DNA from: Acidimicrobiales bacterium
Lineage (GTDB): Bacteria > Actinomycetota > Acidimicrobiia > Acidimicrobiales > JABEUL01
NCBI GenBank assembly: GCA_027451605.1
Contig: DAIDJA010000006.1
Span: forward strand, 1 to 15,685
Reading direction: 5' to 3'
Length of the DNA: 15,685 bases
Shown here: positions 6,378 to 14,033 of the stretch, in pieces
Layout of the letters: each line of letters opens with the position of its first letter
Numbering within the stretch: position 1 is the first letter of the stretch
Notes under the pieces: model-generated
The model's input: the letters and a program-made list of their open reading frames with translations, nothing else
Database searches by the model: none
What the model was told of the DNA's origin: nothing
Position numbers and translations under genes: made by a program

Positions 6378-7322
6378 ATGTTAATTATTCAAAGACCTAC
6401 AATCCAATCCCTGGGGGATGAAGTTGCAAATCGTCAAAAGTTTGTAATTACTCCGCTTGAACCCGGTTTCGGACATACGATAGGCAACTCACTTAGGAGA
6501 ACGTTGCTGTCGTCAATTCCGGGTGCGTCAGTAACAACGGTCAGATTTGACGATGCTCTGCATGAGTTTTCTACCATTGCAGACGTGAAAGAAGACGTAA
6601 CCGAAATTATTTTGAATATTAAAGACCTAATTCTGCGCAGTTTTTCCGACGAGCCGGTTATCGGAAGAATTGACGTGAGAGGTCCGAAAGAAGTAACTGC
6701 CGCCGATATTCACGTCACTTCGGAAGTAGAGATAGTTAATAAGGACCTTCATATAGCTACGATTAACTCAAAGGGTCGGCTCGCCTTAGACTTAACTATT
6801 GAACGAGGTCGAGGATACCTTTCATCGGAACGGGAGCAGAGAATAACTACAATCGGCGTGATTCCGATTGATGCCATATTTTCACCCGTAAGAAGGGTAT
6901 CAATTGACGTTGAGCCTACCCGTGTTGAAAACTCAACGGACTTTGAAAGGCTTATATTGGATATTGAAACCGATGGTTCCACTACTCCGGCTGAGGCATT
7001 GGCATCTGCGGGGGAAACCTTAAAGAACCTTATGGAATTGGTCGCTACAATGAGCGACGATCCGATAGGACTTCAGTTGGGTGAAATTTCCACTACTGTT
7101 GTGGGATCTCCCGATTTGGAGCTGATGATAGAAGATCTTGAGCTTTCCGAGCGTCCAATGAATTGCTTAAAGCGCGCTCAGATAGCAACCATAGGCGAAC
7201 TTATTCAGCACAGCGAAGAAGAACTTTTAGCATTGACTAATTTCGGTCAAAAATCATTAGATGAGGTTATCGTCAAGCTCGACGAACGAGGGCTTGCACT
7301 GAGAGGACATCAAGGAGCTTAA
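6378..7322 (+). CDS. rpoA: DNA-directed RNA polymerase alpha subunit
   Basis: The alpha dimer is the scaffold for RNA polymerase assembly, and its C-terminal domain reads UP elements and activators. At 314 residues it is full length. The N-terminal domain shows GFGHTIGNSLRRTLLSS (30-46) and the assembly region, and residues 227-247 form the linker. The C-terminal domain (about 248-308) keeps the DNA-contact residues equivalent to E. coli R265, N268, G296, K298 and S299: R259, N262, G290, K292 and S293. The ATG at 6378 is preceded by AAGGAG with a rather long spacing of 13 nt. The TAA stop abuts the rplQ ATG with no gap, and rplQ's Shine-Dalgarno lies inside the rpoA end, so the two are coupled. 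Confidence 0.98.
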   Translation: MLIIQRPTIQSLGDEVANRQKFVITPLEPGFGHTIGNSLRRTLLSSIPGASVTTVRFDDALHEFSTIADVKEDVTEIILNIKDLILRSFSDEPVIGRIDVRGPKEVTAADIHVTSEVEIVNKDLHIATINSKGRLALDLTIERGRGYLSSEREQRITTIGVIPIDAIFSPVRRVSIDVEPTRVENSTDFERLILDIETDGSTTPAEALASAGETLKNLMELVATMSDDPIGLQLGEISTTVVGSPDLELMIEDLELSERPMNCLKRAQIATIGELIQHSEEELLALTNFGQKSLDEVIVKLDERGLALRGHQGA

Positions 7323-7676
7323 ATGAGAGGCACCCCCAAAAAAGGACGAAGGTTCGGCGGTGATGCCGAGCACCAGAAGGCAATGTTGGGAAACTTAGTT
7401 GCATCTTTGGTAGCCGCTGAGGGCATTGTTACCACAGAAGCCAAGGCCAAAGCCTTAAGGCCCGTAGTCGAAAAAGTCGTTACCAAAGCCAAAGTCGGTG
7501 GAGTTCATCAGCAGAGGCAAGTTGTAGCCTTCATTCGCGACAAGGATATGGCCCATAAGCTTTTCGAAGAAATTGGGCCGCGATACGCCGATAGAAACGG
7601 TGGATACACCCGTATTCTCAAACTCGGTCAACGTCAGGGCGATAATGCTCCGATGGCTCGGATCGAATTTGTATAG
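7323..7676 (+). CDS. rplQ: Large-subunit ribosomal protein bL17
   Basis: L17 sits near the peptide exit tunnel of the 50S subunit. The 117-residue protein opens [21 protein letters not shown] and contains [20 protein letters not shown] and the ending [20 protein letters not shown], all diagnostic. It begins immediately after the rpoA stop with AAGGAG in the rpoA tail. It is the last gene before a 281-bp gap, so it probably ends this transcription unit, although no intrinsic terminator is visible. Confidence 0.98.
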   Translation: MRGTPKKGRRFGGDAEHQKAMLGNLVASLVAAEGIVTTEAKAKALRPVVEKVVTKAKVGGVHQQRQVVAFIRDKDMAHKLFEEIGPRYADRNGGYTRILKLGQRQGDNAPMARIEFV

Positions 7677-7755
7677 TAAAAAAATACGGAGAGAAGTTCT
7701 AAGAGTTAGCCGTTATAGCCACTCATAGTTCAGTTGGAATTAGGTTCCCCCTAAA

Positions 7756-7780
7756 ACTCTTACTGTAATACTCTTACTGT
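7756..7780 (+). repeat. 11-bp direct repeat, two copies, period 14
   Basis: ACTCTTACTGT occurs at 7756-7766 and 7770-7780 in the 281-bp rplQ-truA gap. The first copy also overlaps the right arm of an imperfect inverted repeat with CTAAGAGTTAG at about 7700. Confidence 0.75.
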
Positions 7781-7917
7781 GGCATATATTGTTGACGCAG
7801 TAGTTGCCGTACAATTGTTTTTGGTTAACTTGAATGGTATTTAACTATTTTGGTTATTCGTATTTTGGATCGGCACTTTAAACTTCATTTTTTTACTTTA
7901 AGCCGGAGGCTCTTTTC

Positions 7918-7926
7918 TGTTATGCT
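7918..7926 (+). promoter_or_regulatory. Putative extended -10 promoter for truA
   Basis: TGTTATGCT (TGn plus TATGCT) followed by TAAG closely matches the element upstream of infA. It predicts a start near 7933, just before a five-codon leader ORF and the truA ATG at 7958. No convincing -35 lies at the right distance. Confidence 0.45.
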
Positions 7927-7965
7927 TAAGTTAATTTAGATGAAGCGGTTAAGTTAAATGAAGCG
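7926..7965 (+). repeat. Duplicated start region of truA with a five-codon upstream ORF
   Basis: TTAAGTTAA followed by ATGAAGCG occurs twice. The first copy (7926-7947) has five extra bases between the two halves; the second (7949-7965) is continuous and is the truA start itself. The first ATG (7940) is in frame with truA but reads M-K-R-L-S-stop. Its TAA (7955-7957) abuts the truA ATG at 7958, so ribosomes on the mini-ORF could reinitiate on truA. Confidence 0.7.
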
Positions 7966-8728
7966 AATTGCGTTGCTCATAAGCTATGACGGAACGGATT
8001 TTCATGGTTTTGCACCTCAGGTTAGCCAGGTTACGGTTGCAAGTACCGTTACGGATGTATTAAGCAAAGTATTTAATCAACCTATCGAATTGGTCTGTGC
8101 GGGAAGGACCGATGCGGGGGTTCATGCAAGTTATCAGGTTATTCATTTTGATATTGACGAAACTATTCTAAAAAAGCCTTTTGAAAAAGCGAGGCTGCTT
8201 AAGTCGATGGCGACAATGTTGCCTTCAACGATCTTTATAAAAGACGCCGCAGAAGTTGACAGCAGTTTCAGCGCAAGATTTTCAGCCATTGATCGTACCT
8301 ATCACTACATTTTTACTGTCGGTCCCAATAGGGAGCCCACATTCAGCCGCTTTGCCTACCATAGCTTTCAAAGTTTGGATTTTGGGAAGATGAATGAAGC
8401 TTGTAAGTTACTTATCGGAGAGCACGATTTTGTAGCATTCTGCAAGTCTTCAAAAGAACTTAAGTCTACCGTTCGGAAGGTTCAAACAGCTAAAATAACC
8501 AAAAATAAATTTGGATTTGATGTTTTTGAAATAAGCGCGAATGCCTTTTGCCATCAAATGGTACGATCAATTACGGGGCTGCTCATTGAAATAGGAATCG
8601 GTAAACGGTCGGTCACAGAACTTGATAGAATATTAAAGGGAAAAAGCAGAAATGAATTGACGTTTATTGCTCCCCCGCATGGACTTCACTTGGTTCATGT
8701 TTCGTACCGAACAGACGTATTTAACTGA
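7958..8728 (+). CDS. truA: tRNA pseudouridine synthase A (positions 38-40)
   Basis: Converts uridines 38-40 in the anticodon stem of many tRNAs to pseudouridine. The 256-residue length fits TruA. The opening MKRIALLISYDGTDFHGFAPQ, the catalytic aspartate D52 in CAGRTDAGVHA, and the later RTYHYIF and FCHQMVRSITGLL motifs are all characteristic. No Shine-Dalgarno precedes the ATG; initiation may rely on the upstream mini-ORF or a short leader. truA after rplQ and before rplM is the usual actinobacterial order. Confidence 0.97.
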   Translation: MKRIALLISYDGTDFHGFAPQVSQVTVASTVTDVLSKVFNQPIELVCAGRTDAGVHASYQVIHFDIDETILKKPFEKARLLKSMATMLPSTIFIKDAAEVDSSFSARFSAIDRTYHYIFTVGPNREPTFSRFAYHSFQSLDFGKMNEACKLLIGEHDFVAFCKSSKELKSTVRKVQTAKITKNKFGFDVFEISANAFCHQMVRSITGLLIEIGIGKRSVTELDRILKGKSRNELTFIAPPHGLHLVHVSYRTDVFN

Positions 8729-8824
8729 ATACTTTTAACGGACTTGTTTTTAATTAAATCGGTTTGTGACTTGAATAATCAGATTAACGTCGGCAAAGTC
8801 GGACGGATAAATCGTAAGTTTAAA

Positions 8825-8852
8825 TGATGGGTCGCAGACTTGTAGCCCATTA
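8825..8852 (+). other. Stem-loop in the rplM leader
   Basis: TGATGGG (8825-8831) pairs with CCCATTA (8846-8852), allowing one G-T pair, around a 14-nt loop. It ends 19 nt before the rplM TTG start. Autoregulatory L13 leader structures exist in other bacteria, so a similar role is possible but unproven here. Confidence 0.4.
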
Positions 8853-8871
8853 GATAAAGAAGGTTTTTAAG

Positions 8872-9306
8872 TTGGTTACATATACCCCCAAAGCAAAAGA
8901 GATAAGCCATGAATGGCATGTCGTTGACGCCAAAGATATCCCGCTGGGTCGTTTGGCTTCTCAGGTAGCCGTATTGTTAATGGGAAAGCACAAGCCCATC
9001 TATACTCCTAACGCCGACACCGGAGATCACGTGGTTGTAGTAAACGTAAAAGATGTGAGATTGACAGCCAATAAGGCCGACCAAAACTTCAGCTATAGGC
9101 ACTCGGGATATCCCGGAGGTCTTAAAAAGGTCAGCTACGGTGATTTGCTGAAAAACGATCCGGAACAGCTTTTAACCAAAACAGTTAAAGGCATGCTGCC
9201 CAAGACCAAACTCGGAAATCAAATGATTAAGAAGCTTCATTTGCATGCCGGACCCGAACACACTCATCAGGCTCAAAACCCGGCAGTTTATGAGCTTAAA
9301 AAGTAA
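8872..9306 (+). CDS. rplM: Large-subunit ribosomal protein uL13
   Basis: L13 is an early 50S assembly protein. The 144-residue protein has the expected WHVVDAKDIPLGRLAS opening, LMGKHKPIYTPNADTGDHVV and HAGPEHTHQAQNP near the end. The start is TTG at 8872, preceded by AGAAGG about 8 nt upstream; no ATG in frame gives a family-like N-terminus. A 143-bp gap precedes it and a repeat-bearing 205-bp gap separates it from rpsI, wide for a pair that is usually close. Confidence 0.98.
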   Translation: MVTYTPKAKEISHEWHVVDAKDIPLGRLASQVAVLLMGKHKPIYTPNADTGDHVVVVNVKDVRLTANKADQNFSYRHSGYPGGLKKVSYGDLLKNDPEQLLTKTVKGMLPKTKLGNQMIKKLHLHAGPEHTHQAQNPAVYELKK

Positions 9307-9348
9307 AGGTTTAAATATTTCGACCCAACGGTTTTTGATGAAGTACAT

Positions 9349-9379
9349 TTAGAGCACTTTCAAGAGTTCAAAGCTCTAA
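9349..9379 (+). other. Stem-loop between rplM and rpsI
   Basis: A perfect 7-bp stem, TTAGAGC (9349-9355) with GCTCTAA (9373-9379). The inner bases can extend it further: TTT with AAA after a two-base bulge, then AA with TT around a GAG loop. No T run follows, so it is not a standard intrinsic terminator; an attenuation or RNA-processing site is possible. Confidence 0.55.
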
Positions 9380-9405
9380 GAATCGGAATTTAAAATCATT
9401 AAGGC

Positions 9406-9439
9406 TGGAAATATTGAAATAATGGAAATATTGAAATAA
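9406..9439 (+). repeat. Perfect 17-bp tandem duplication
   Basis: TGGAAATATTGAAATAA occurs twice with no gap or mismatch (9406-9422 and 9423-9439), in the rplM-rpsI gap about 70 bp before the rpsI ATG. Confidence 0.95.
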
Positions 9440-9511
9440 TAGCTGAATATCAAAAAATAAATCCGAAAAAACTATAAATATCACAATACGAAAATAAAAC
9501 AGGAAAAAGTT

Positions 9512-9904
9512 ATGGCAGAAACACTAGTACAAACAAACGGAAGAAGGAAATCCGCCGTTGCCCGCGCAAGGCTGGTAAAAGGTACCGGAAACCACAAGGT
9601 AAATAACCGAGACCTAAAAGAATACTTTACGTCTCGGGTACATCAGACATTAATCTTGGAGCCACTTAAGATAGCAAATCTTTCGGATTCCTATGACGTG
9701 ATTGCCAATATCGACGGCGGGGGAAGCTCCGGACAGGCGGGAGCCATCAGATTGGCAATTGCCAGAGCTATTGCCGAGTTATTTCCTGAAAAGCGTATTG
9801 AAATGAAGCGAGCCGGTTTCTTAACCAGAGACGCAAGGGAGAAAGAGTCCAAGAAATACGGTCTTAAGAAAGCTCGTAAGGCTCCTCAGTATTCGAAGAG
9901 ATAA
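9512..9904 (+). CDS. rpsI: Small-subunit ribosomal protein uS9
   Basis: S9 is a 30S head protein whose C-terminal tail touches P-site tRNA. The 130-residue protein contains [32 protein letters not shown] and the invariant ending APQYSKR. The ATG is preceded by AGGA at 9501-9504. glmM begins 20 bp after its stop, which is the usual actinobacterial arrangement. Confidence 0.98.
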   Translation: MAETLVQTNGRRKSAVARARLVKGTGNHKVNNRDLKEYFTSRVHQTLILEPLKIANLSDSYDVIANIDGGGSSGQAGAIRLAIARAIAELFPEKRIEMKRAGFLTRDAREKESKKYGLKKARKAPQYSKR

Positions 9905-9910
9905 TATAAT
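9905..9910 (+). promoter_or_regulatory. Consensus -10 box just before glmM
   Basis: TATAAT begins one base after the rpsI stop and 20 bp before the glmM ATG (9925). A start near 9917 would leave a leader of about 8 nt, consistent with the lack of a Shine-Dalgarno before glmM. No -35 is recognisable upstream in the rpsI tail, so this is tentative. Confidence 0.4.
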
Positions 9911-9924
9911 CATCTTTTGTCAAT

Positions 9925-11289
9925 ATGCAGTTCGGTACCGACGGAATTCGGGGAAGGGCCAATACTGAGCTAACCTGTGAATTTGCGTTAAAATTTGGCA
10001 GGGCGGTAGCCGCCAACTTCAATCAGTCTCCGATTTTAGTTGGCAGAGACAATAGAATCAGTTCGGACATGCTGTTTTCTGCCGTGGCCGCCGGGCTTTG
10101 TTCCAACGGATCGACGGTAATTGACTTAGGTGTCGTGCCTACACCCGCAGTTGCGTATTTAGCATCTCAACTTTCACTTCCGGCAATTGTTATATCGGCT
10201 TCTCATAATCCATTTTATGATAACGGATTCAAAGTTATCGGAGCAGACGGAATTAAGGCCGATCAGAGGGTTGAACAAAGAATTCAGGAGCTGATTGACG
10301 ACGAGGTTTCATATTCAGAAGACAACGATAGTCAAATCGAAGTCGGAAAAATTGAAGATGGGATAGATCAGATATCGATATGGGAGTTTATGCTTTACAC
10401 CCGGATCGGAACTTCAACGGACACTTATTCGAAAGATTTTACCGTGATCGTCGACTGTGCCAACGGGGCGACCTCAGGGTTCGCTCCGAAGATTTTGGAA
10501 AAACTTCCGATAAAAGTTGTTCCGATATTTACCGAGCAAAACGGCTATTCAATCAATGCCGGTTGTGGTGCCACCGATACAAAAGCTTTGGCAAAAGCTG
10601 TTATTGAGACCAAAAGTGACCTGGGAATAGCATTTGACGGTGACGGTGATCGAATAGTCTTAGTCGATGAAAATGGAGTAACGATAGACGGAGATCACAT
10701 ACTCGCCCTGTACGCTAACGCATTGACCGAATCCGACTCACTTAAGAATAACGGAGTCGTGGTTACTTCAATGACAAATTTGGGATTTAATCTTGCAATG
10801 GCCGATATGGGCGTCGAAGTTAAAAGATGTGACGTTGGTGACCGAAATGTTGTGGAGACGATGGTATTAAATGACTATATTTTAGGAGGAGAGCAGTCCG
10901 GACATATTATTAGGAAAGATATCACATGTACCGGGGACGGTATCTTAAATGCGATCTTAATTTTGAATATATTAAGGGCATCAAATGAAAAGCCTTCCGA
11001 AATCTTTACACAGTTGATGCAAACGTTTCCCCAAAAACTCCTAAATATTAGATTAACCGACAACCAGTATTTAAAGGCTCACGAAATCGTAACAGATGGC
11101 GATCTTAATAAGCTTGTGGATTCGATCACCGAAACAGAGGCAGGTGCCTTTAGAGCGGTGATTAGACCCTCTGGTACCGAAAAATTGCTCAGAATTATGG
11201 TTGAAGCAAAATCAGACGAACTGGTGGAAACTTACTTGGCTAAGATAGGCGATAAGGTAGCTTCTATAATGGAAAACATCGGTAATTAA
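9925..11289 (+). CDS. glmM: Phosphoglucosamine mutase
   Basis: Cytosolic enzyme converting glucosamine-6-phosphate to glucosamine-1-phosphate, on the way to UDP-GlcNAc for peptidoglycan. The 454-residue protein begins MQFGTDGIRGRAN. The phosphoserine loop ISASHNP has S93 as the active serine. The metal-binding loop DGDGDR is at 238-243 (D238, D240, D242), the sugar-binding GGEQSGH at 321-327, and the phosphate-binding RPSGTEK at 414-420. All four parts of the alpha-D-phosphohexomutase fold are present. glmS, the enzyme making its substrate, lies 63 bp downstream. Confidence 0.98.
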   Translation: MQFGTDGIRGRANTELTCEFALKFGRAVAANFNQSPILVGRDNRISSDMLFSAVAAGLCSNGSTVIDLGVVPTPAVAYLASQLSLPAIVISASHNPFYDNGFKVIGADGIKADQRVEQRIQELIDDEVSYSEDNDSQIEVGKIEDGIDQISIWEFMLYTRIGTSTDTYSKDFTVIVDCANGATSGFAPKILEKLPIKVVPIFTEQNGYSINAGCGATDTKALAKAVIETKSDLGIAFDGDGDRIVLVDENGVTIDGDHILALYANALTESDSLKNNGVVVTSMTNLGFNLAMADMGVEVKRCDVGDRNVVETMVLNDYILGGEQSGHIIRKDITCTGDGILNAILILNILRASNEKPSEIFTQLMQTFPQKLLNIRLTDNQYLKAHEIVTDGDLNKLVDSITETEAGAFRAVIRPSGTEKLLRIMVEAKSDELVETYLAKIGDKVASIMENIGN

Positions 11290-11320
11290 AAATTATCTCA
11301 TTAAAAGGAGTCTTACCGTT

Positions 11321-11365
11321 TTGAAATTTTTAAAGAGTACAGTAAATAAAACATGTGCGGAATAA
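11321..11365 (+). CDS. Possible 14-codon leader ORF overlapping the glmS start
   Basis: A TTG at 11321 follows a strong AAAAGGAG (11303-11310) at a workable spacing of 10 nt. It reads 14 codons (MKFLKSTVNKTCAE) to a TAA at 11363-11365, running 13 bases into glmS in another frame. glmS itself has only a weak AAAGAG upstream. The arrangement could couple or restrain glmS translation. It might also be chance; no homologue is recognised. Confidence 0.35.
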   Translation: MKFLKSTVNKTCAE

Positions 11366-13215
11366 TTGGCGCCGTTACCGGCGAAAAAGTAAATCAGATT
11401 TTAATTGACGGGCTAAAAAAACTTGAATATCGGGGATATGATTCTGCCGGCGTGACATTGTTAGACGGGTCGGGTCTTGAACTTTATAAGTACGCCCATT
11501 TAAACCAATCGATTGAAAAGCTAAGTGTCATGCCCCAAGTTAACGATTCAATGGCGGCTATTGGCCTGGCCCATACCAGATGGGCAACTCACGGAGTGCC
11601 CAACGATTTAAATGCTCATCCGCATTTGGACTGCAGCGGCAAGTTGGCGATAGTTCATAATGGGATAATAGAAAATTTCCGTGAGTTAAAAGAGATGCTC
11701 AAAGACAGCGGTCATGAGTTTATCTCAAATACTGATTCTGAAGTGATAGCTCATTTAATTGAAGAAAATCTATCATTAATTAAATCCGAGGGTAGTGGGG
11801 CGGATGAATTTTTAAGAGCCTTTTCAATGACTCTTAAAGCCCTGTTGGGTACATTTGCTGTTGCAGTTATAAGTTCAGAATACCCCGATACAATTCTCGT
11901 GGGGAAAAACATGTCTCCGGTGGTAGTCGGACTCGGCAATATGGGAAATTTTATATCATCTGACGTATCGGCTATCTTAGAACATGCCGAAAAGTTTGTT
12001 TACCTTCAGGATCTTCAAATAGCAGCGGTAACAAAGTCTTCTCTTAAAATTTATGACTTTGACTTAAGCGGAATTGAATTTGCGGCAACTCCCGTTACCT
12101 GGAGCTACAAAGACGCTCAAAAGGCCGGCTACGAGACTTTCATGCTTAAAGAAATTCATGAAGAACCCTACGCATTCACGGAAACATTACTTGGTCGAAG
12201 CACAGATAAGTTGGAACTGTATTTTGATGAAATTCACTTTGATCCTCACGAATTGGCAGATATCAGAAAGATCTTTTTGGTGGGTTGCGGAACTTCATAT
12301 CATTCGGCTATGGTTGCAAAGTACGCAATTGAACACTGGGCAAGAATTCCGGTAGAACTGGATATTGCGAGTGAGTTCAGATACAGAGATCCGGTTTTGG
12401 ACTCTACAACTTTAGTTGTTGGGATCACTCAATCCGGAGAAACTATCGACACGTTAGCGGCATTAAATTTTGCCAGAAAGTCCAGAGCAAAAGTTCTATG
12501 CGTGACAAACGTTGTGGGATCGACGGTAACCAATAATGTTGATGCGGTAATGTTTACCCGCGCCGGACCGGAAATTTCGGTTGCGGCAACCAAGTCTTAT
12601 GTGGCTCAGCTCGCTGTACTGTTGGGTTTTTCAATTGCTCTGGGAAGATTTAGCGGAGTACTATTTAAGAGCGAAGCAGATAGGTATTTTGCCGATTTAC
12701 AAAATTGTGCTTCTATGATGGAGATTGCTTTAGGGCGAGAAACTTCTTATCGGAAGCTCGCAGAAAAGTTTAAAGATACAAGAGATTTCTTTTTCATTGG
12801 ACGTCATATGGGATACCCCACCTCCTTAGAGGCAGCCTTAAAGCTAAAAGAGATTTCATATCTGCATGCCGAAGGATACCCTGCAGGCGAGCTTAAACAC
12901 GGTCCCATCGCCGTATTGGATTCAAATACAACCGTCATCGGTATTGCAACAAAGAACAAGCTATATGAAAAATTATTATCAAATCTGGAAGAGGTGAGAT
13001 CCAGAAACGCAAGAGTTGTAGTGGTAGCAAATGACAGCGACAACTCTGTTTCAAATTATTTTGATGACATTTTCTATGTACCGGATACTTTTGACTTATT
13101 TAGTCCGGTAGTTGATATAATTCCACTGCAGTTTTTGGCTTACGAATTGGCAGTGCGCCATAATAACGATGTAGATAAACCAAGAAACCTGGCTAAAACC
13201 GTAACTGTCGAATAG
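11353..13215 (+). CDS. glmS: Glutamine-fructose-6-phosphate aminotransferase (isomerizing)
   Basis: Makes glucosamine-6-phosphate from fructose-6-phosphate and glutamine, the first committed step to UDP-GlcNAc. At 620 residues it is full length. The N-terminal glutaminase domain has the catalytic C2 (exposed after Met removal), R76 in HTRWATHG, N103-G104 and D128. The isomerase half has two SIS domains with GCGTS (311-315), TQSGET (359-364) and EISYLHAEGYPAGELKHGP around H516, ending in PRNLAKTVTVE with K615. The start is fixed by the MCGIIGA motif. No glmS ribozyme-like leader is seen in the 63-bp gap upstream. It is the last core gene before the accessory region. Confidence 0.98.
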   Translation: MCGIIGAVTGEKVNQILIDGLKKLEYRGYDSAGVTLLDGSGLELYKYAHLNQSIEKLSVMPQVNDSMAAIGLAHTRWATHGVPNDLNAHPHLDCSGKLAIVHNGIIENFRELKEMLKDSGHEFISNTDSEVIAHLIEENLSLIKSEGSGADEFLRAFSMTLKALLGTFAVAVISSEYPDTILVGKNMSPVVVGLGNMGNFISSDVSAILEHAEKFVYLQDLQIAAVTKSSLKIYDFDLSGIEFAATPVTWSYKDAQKAGYETFMLKEIHEEPYAFTETLLGRSTDKLELYFDEIHFDPHELADIRKIFLVGCGTSYHSAMVAKYAIEHWARIPVELDIASEFRYRDPVLDSTTLVVGITQSGETIDTLAALNFARKSRAKVLCVTNVVGSTVTNNVDAVMFTRAGPEISVAATKSYVAQLAVLLGFSIALGRFSGVLFKSEADRYFADLQNCASMMEIALGRETSYRKLAEKFKDTRDFFFIGRHMGYPTSLEAALKLKEISYLHAEGYPAGELKHGPIAVLDSNTTVIGIATKNKLYEKLLSNLEEVRSRNARVVVVANDSDNSVSNYFDDIFYVPDTFDLFSPVVDIIPLQFLAYELAVRHNNDVDKPRNLAKTVTVE

Positions 13216-13880
13216 AAACCCGACAAGGCCATTTGAGGGAACTTAAAGATTATTTATAATTTGGTTGTTTTAAAATAAAGGCTTTGATCGATTCAAGGGA
13301 GTGTCAACGCCCCGCCGAAGTCTCTTACCGGATTATATAAATCAAAACTTAAATGGAAATGCTGCTAAACGGATTCAAATAGGTTGAACGGGAAACTTTA
13401 CGGGGACAATCGTAACTTAATTCCAATTCGGATAAAGAGTTAGAGCTCCAATAAGTTTCATTTCATTTCGGCTATATTTAGGGCTGCGGTATTGGGAGAC
13501 TGCAGGCCGTAAGTCACGTCCGACAATCACTCCGGGAAACTTTGGACCAAATGGGTTATAAGCCGGGTACGTTTTTCATATGTCTATCTTGGATTTTTAA
13601 CAAAATGTTATTTGTTTGAATTACAGGGCTTAAAGTCTTGACCAAAGATTTTTTAAAAAAAGGTGTTGCAGACTACAATTTGAATTTCCCTATTGAAATC
13701 AGTAGGTTGGTTATGGCTTTTTTGAAAAGCTCAAAGGAAACCTCAATAAAAATTTCGTCATTATTGGTTGTCACGTTATCAAAAAAAGCGGTCAGTACTA
13801 TGCCAAAAAAGTTTAGAGATTTCCCCTTTAATTTTAAAAATGTGCTAAAACTAAAAGTATGCAAAAGAAGGAGCACACGC
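13216..13880. other. 665-bp region after glmS with no convincing gene
   Basis: No recognisable protein or RNA gene was found. Reading frames exist at 13638-13880 on the plus strand (in frame with the small protein that follows, from a TTG without a ribosome binding site) and 13673-13882 on the minus strand. Neither has convincing start signals or family resemblance. The element CGGGAAACTTT occurs at 13389-13399 and 13533-13543. A stem-loop lies at 13481-13508. Local base composition alternates between GC-rich patches (around 13300-13320 and 13480-13560) and AT-rich stretches, as in decayed or acquired DNA. No intrinsic terminator for glmS is evident. Confidence 0.5.
13481..13508 (+). other. 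Stem-loop in the post-glmS gap
   Basis: GGGCTGC (13481-13487) faces GCAGGCC (13502-13508) with one G-G mismatch and a 14-nt loop. No T run follows. It might be part of a structured RNA or a mobile-element end; sequence alone does not decide. Confidence 0.35.
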
Positions 13881-14033
13881 ATGAGCTTGCCGGTTGAAAT
13901 AATTTTTTATTCAATTGTCGCCGTTCAGCTCTTCCTCTTATTGGGAGCCGCCCTCGGCGAAGCGCAACCTCAGACGTGGGGCATCCGTGTAAAGAACTGG
14001 TTGAGAGATTGGGGGCACAGGGATGGCAAATGA
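13881..14033 (+). CDS. Small single-pass membrane protein, unknown function
   Basis: A 50-residue ORF starting MSLPVEIIFYSIVAV with AAGGAG at 13866-13871, 9 nt before the ATG, one of the best ribosome binding sites in the window. Residues 5-26 form one membrane helix. The rest (GEAQPQTWGIRVKNWLRDWG) is a tryptophan- and arginine-rich, amphipathic cytosolic or surface tail. The same frame is open upstream to a TTG at 13638, but that start has no ribosome binding site, so the ATG is preferred. The second half is clearly more GC-rich than the flanking DNA. Its stop overlaps the next ORF as ATGA, implying a coupled pair. No family recognised; holin-like or toxin-like small membrane proteins have this size, but that is only an analogy. 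Confidence 0.5.
   Translation: MSLPVEIIFYSIVAVQLFLLLGAALGEAQPQTWGIRVKNWLRDWGHRDGK

Noticed and set aside
7792..7815. TTGACG and TACAAT as a promoter in the rplQ-truA gap
   Set aside because: The spacer is only 12 bp, too short for a sigma70-type promoter.
9349..9379. rplM-rpsI stem-loop as an intrinsic terminator
   Set aside because: No run of T follows on the plus strand, and rpsI downstream is expected to be cotranscribed.
13295..13330. Similarity of AGTGTCAACGCCC to the tail of TnpB genes or their guide RNA
   Set aside because: The match is a short remembered resemblance without any tnpB reading frame or element ends nearby. A search of this stretch against IS200/IS605 ends would decide.
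13638..13880. Plus-strand reading frame from TTG 13638 joined to the 50-residue protein (131 residues in all)
   Set aside because: The TTG has no ribosome binding site and the extra residues show no family signal, while the internal ATG at 13881 has a strong AAGGAG. The shorter form was kept.
13673..13882. Minus-strand 69-residue frame opposite the same stretch
   Set aside because: No ribosome binding site or family resemblance; low-complexity hydrophobic composition expected from AT-rich non-coding DNA.
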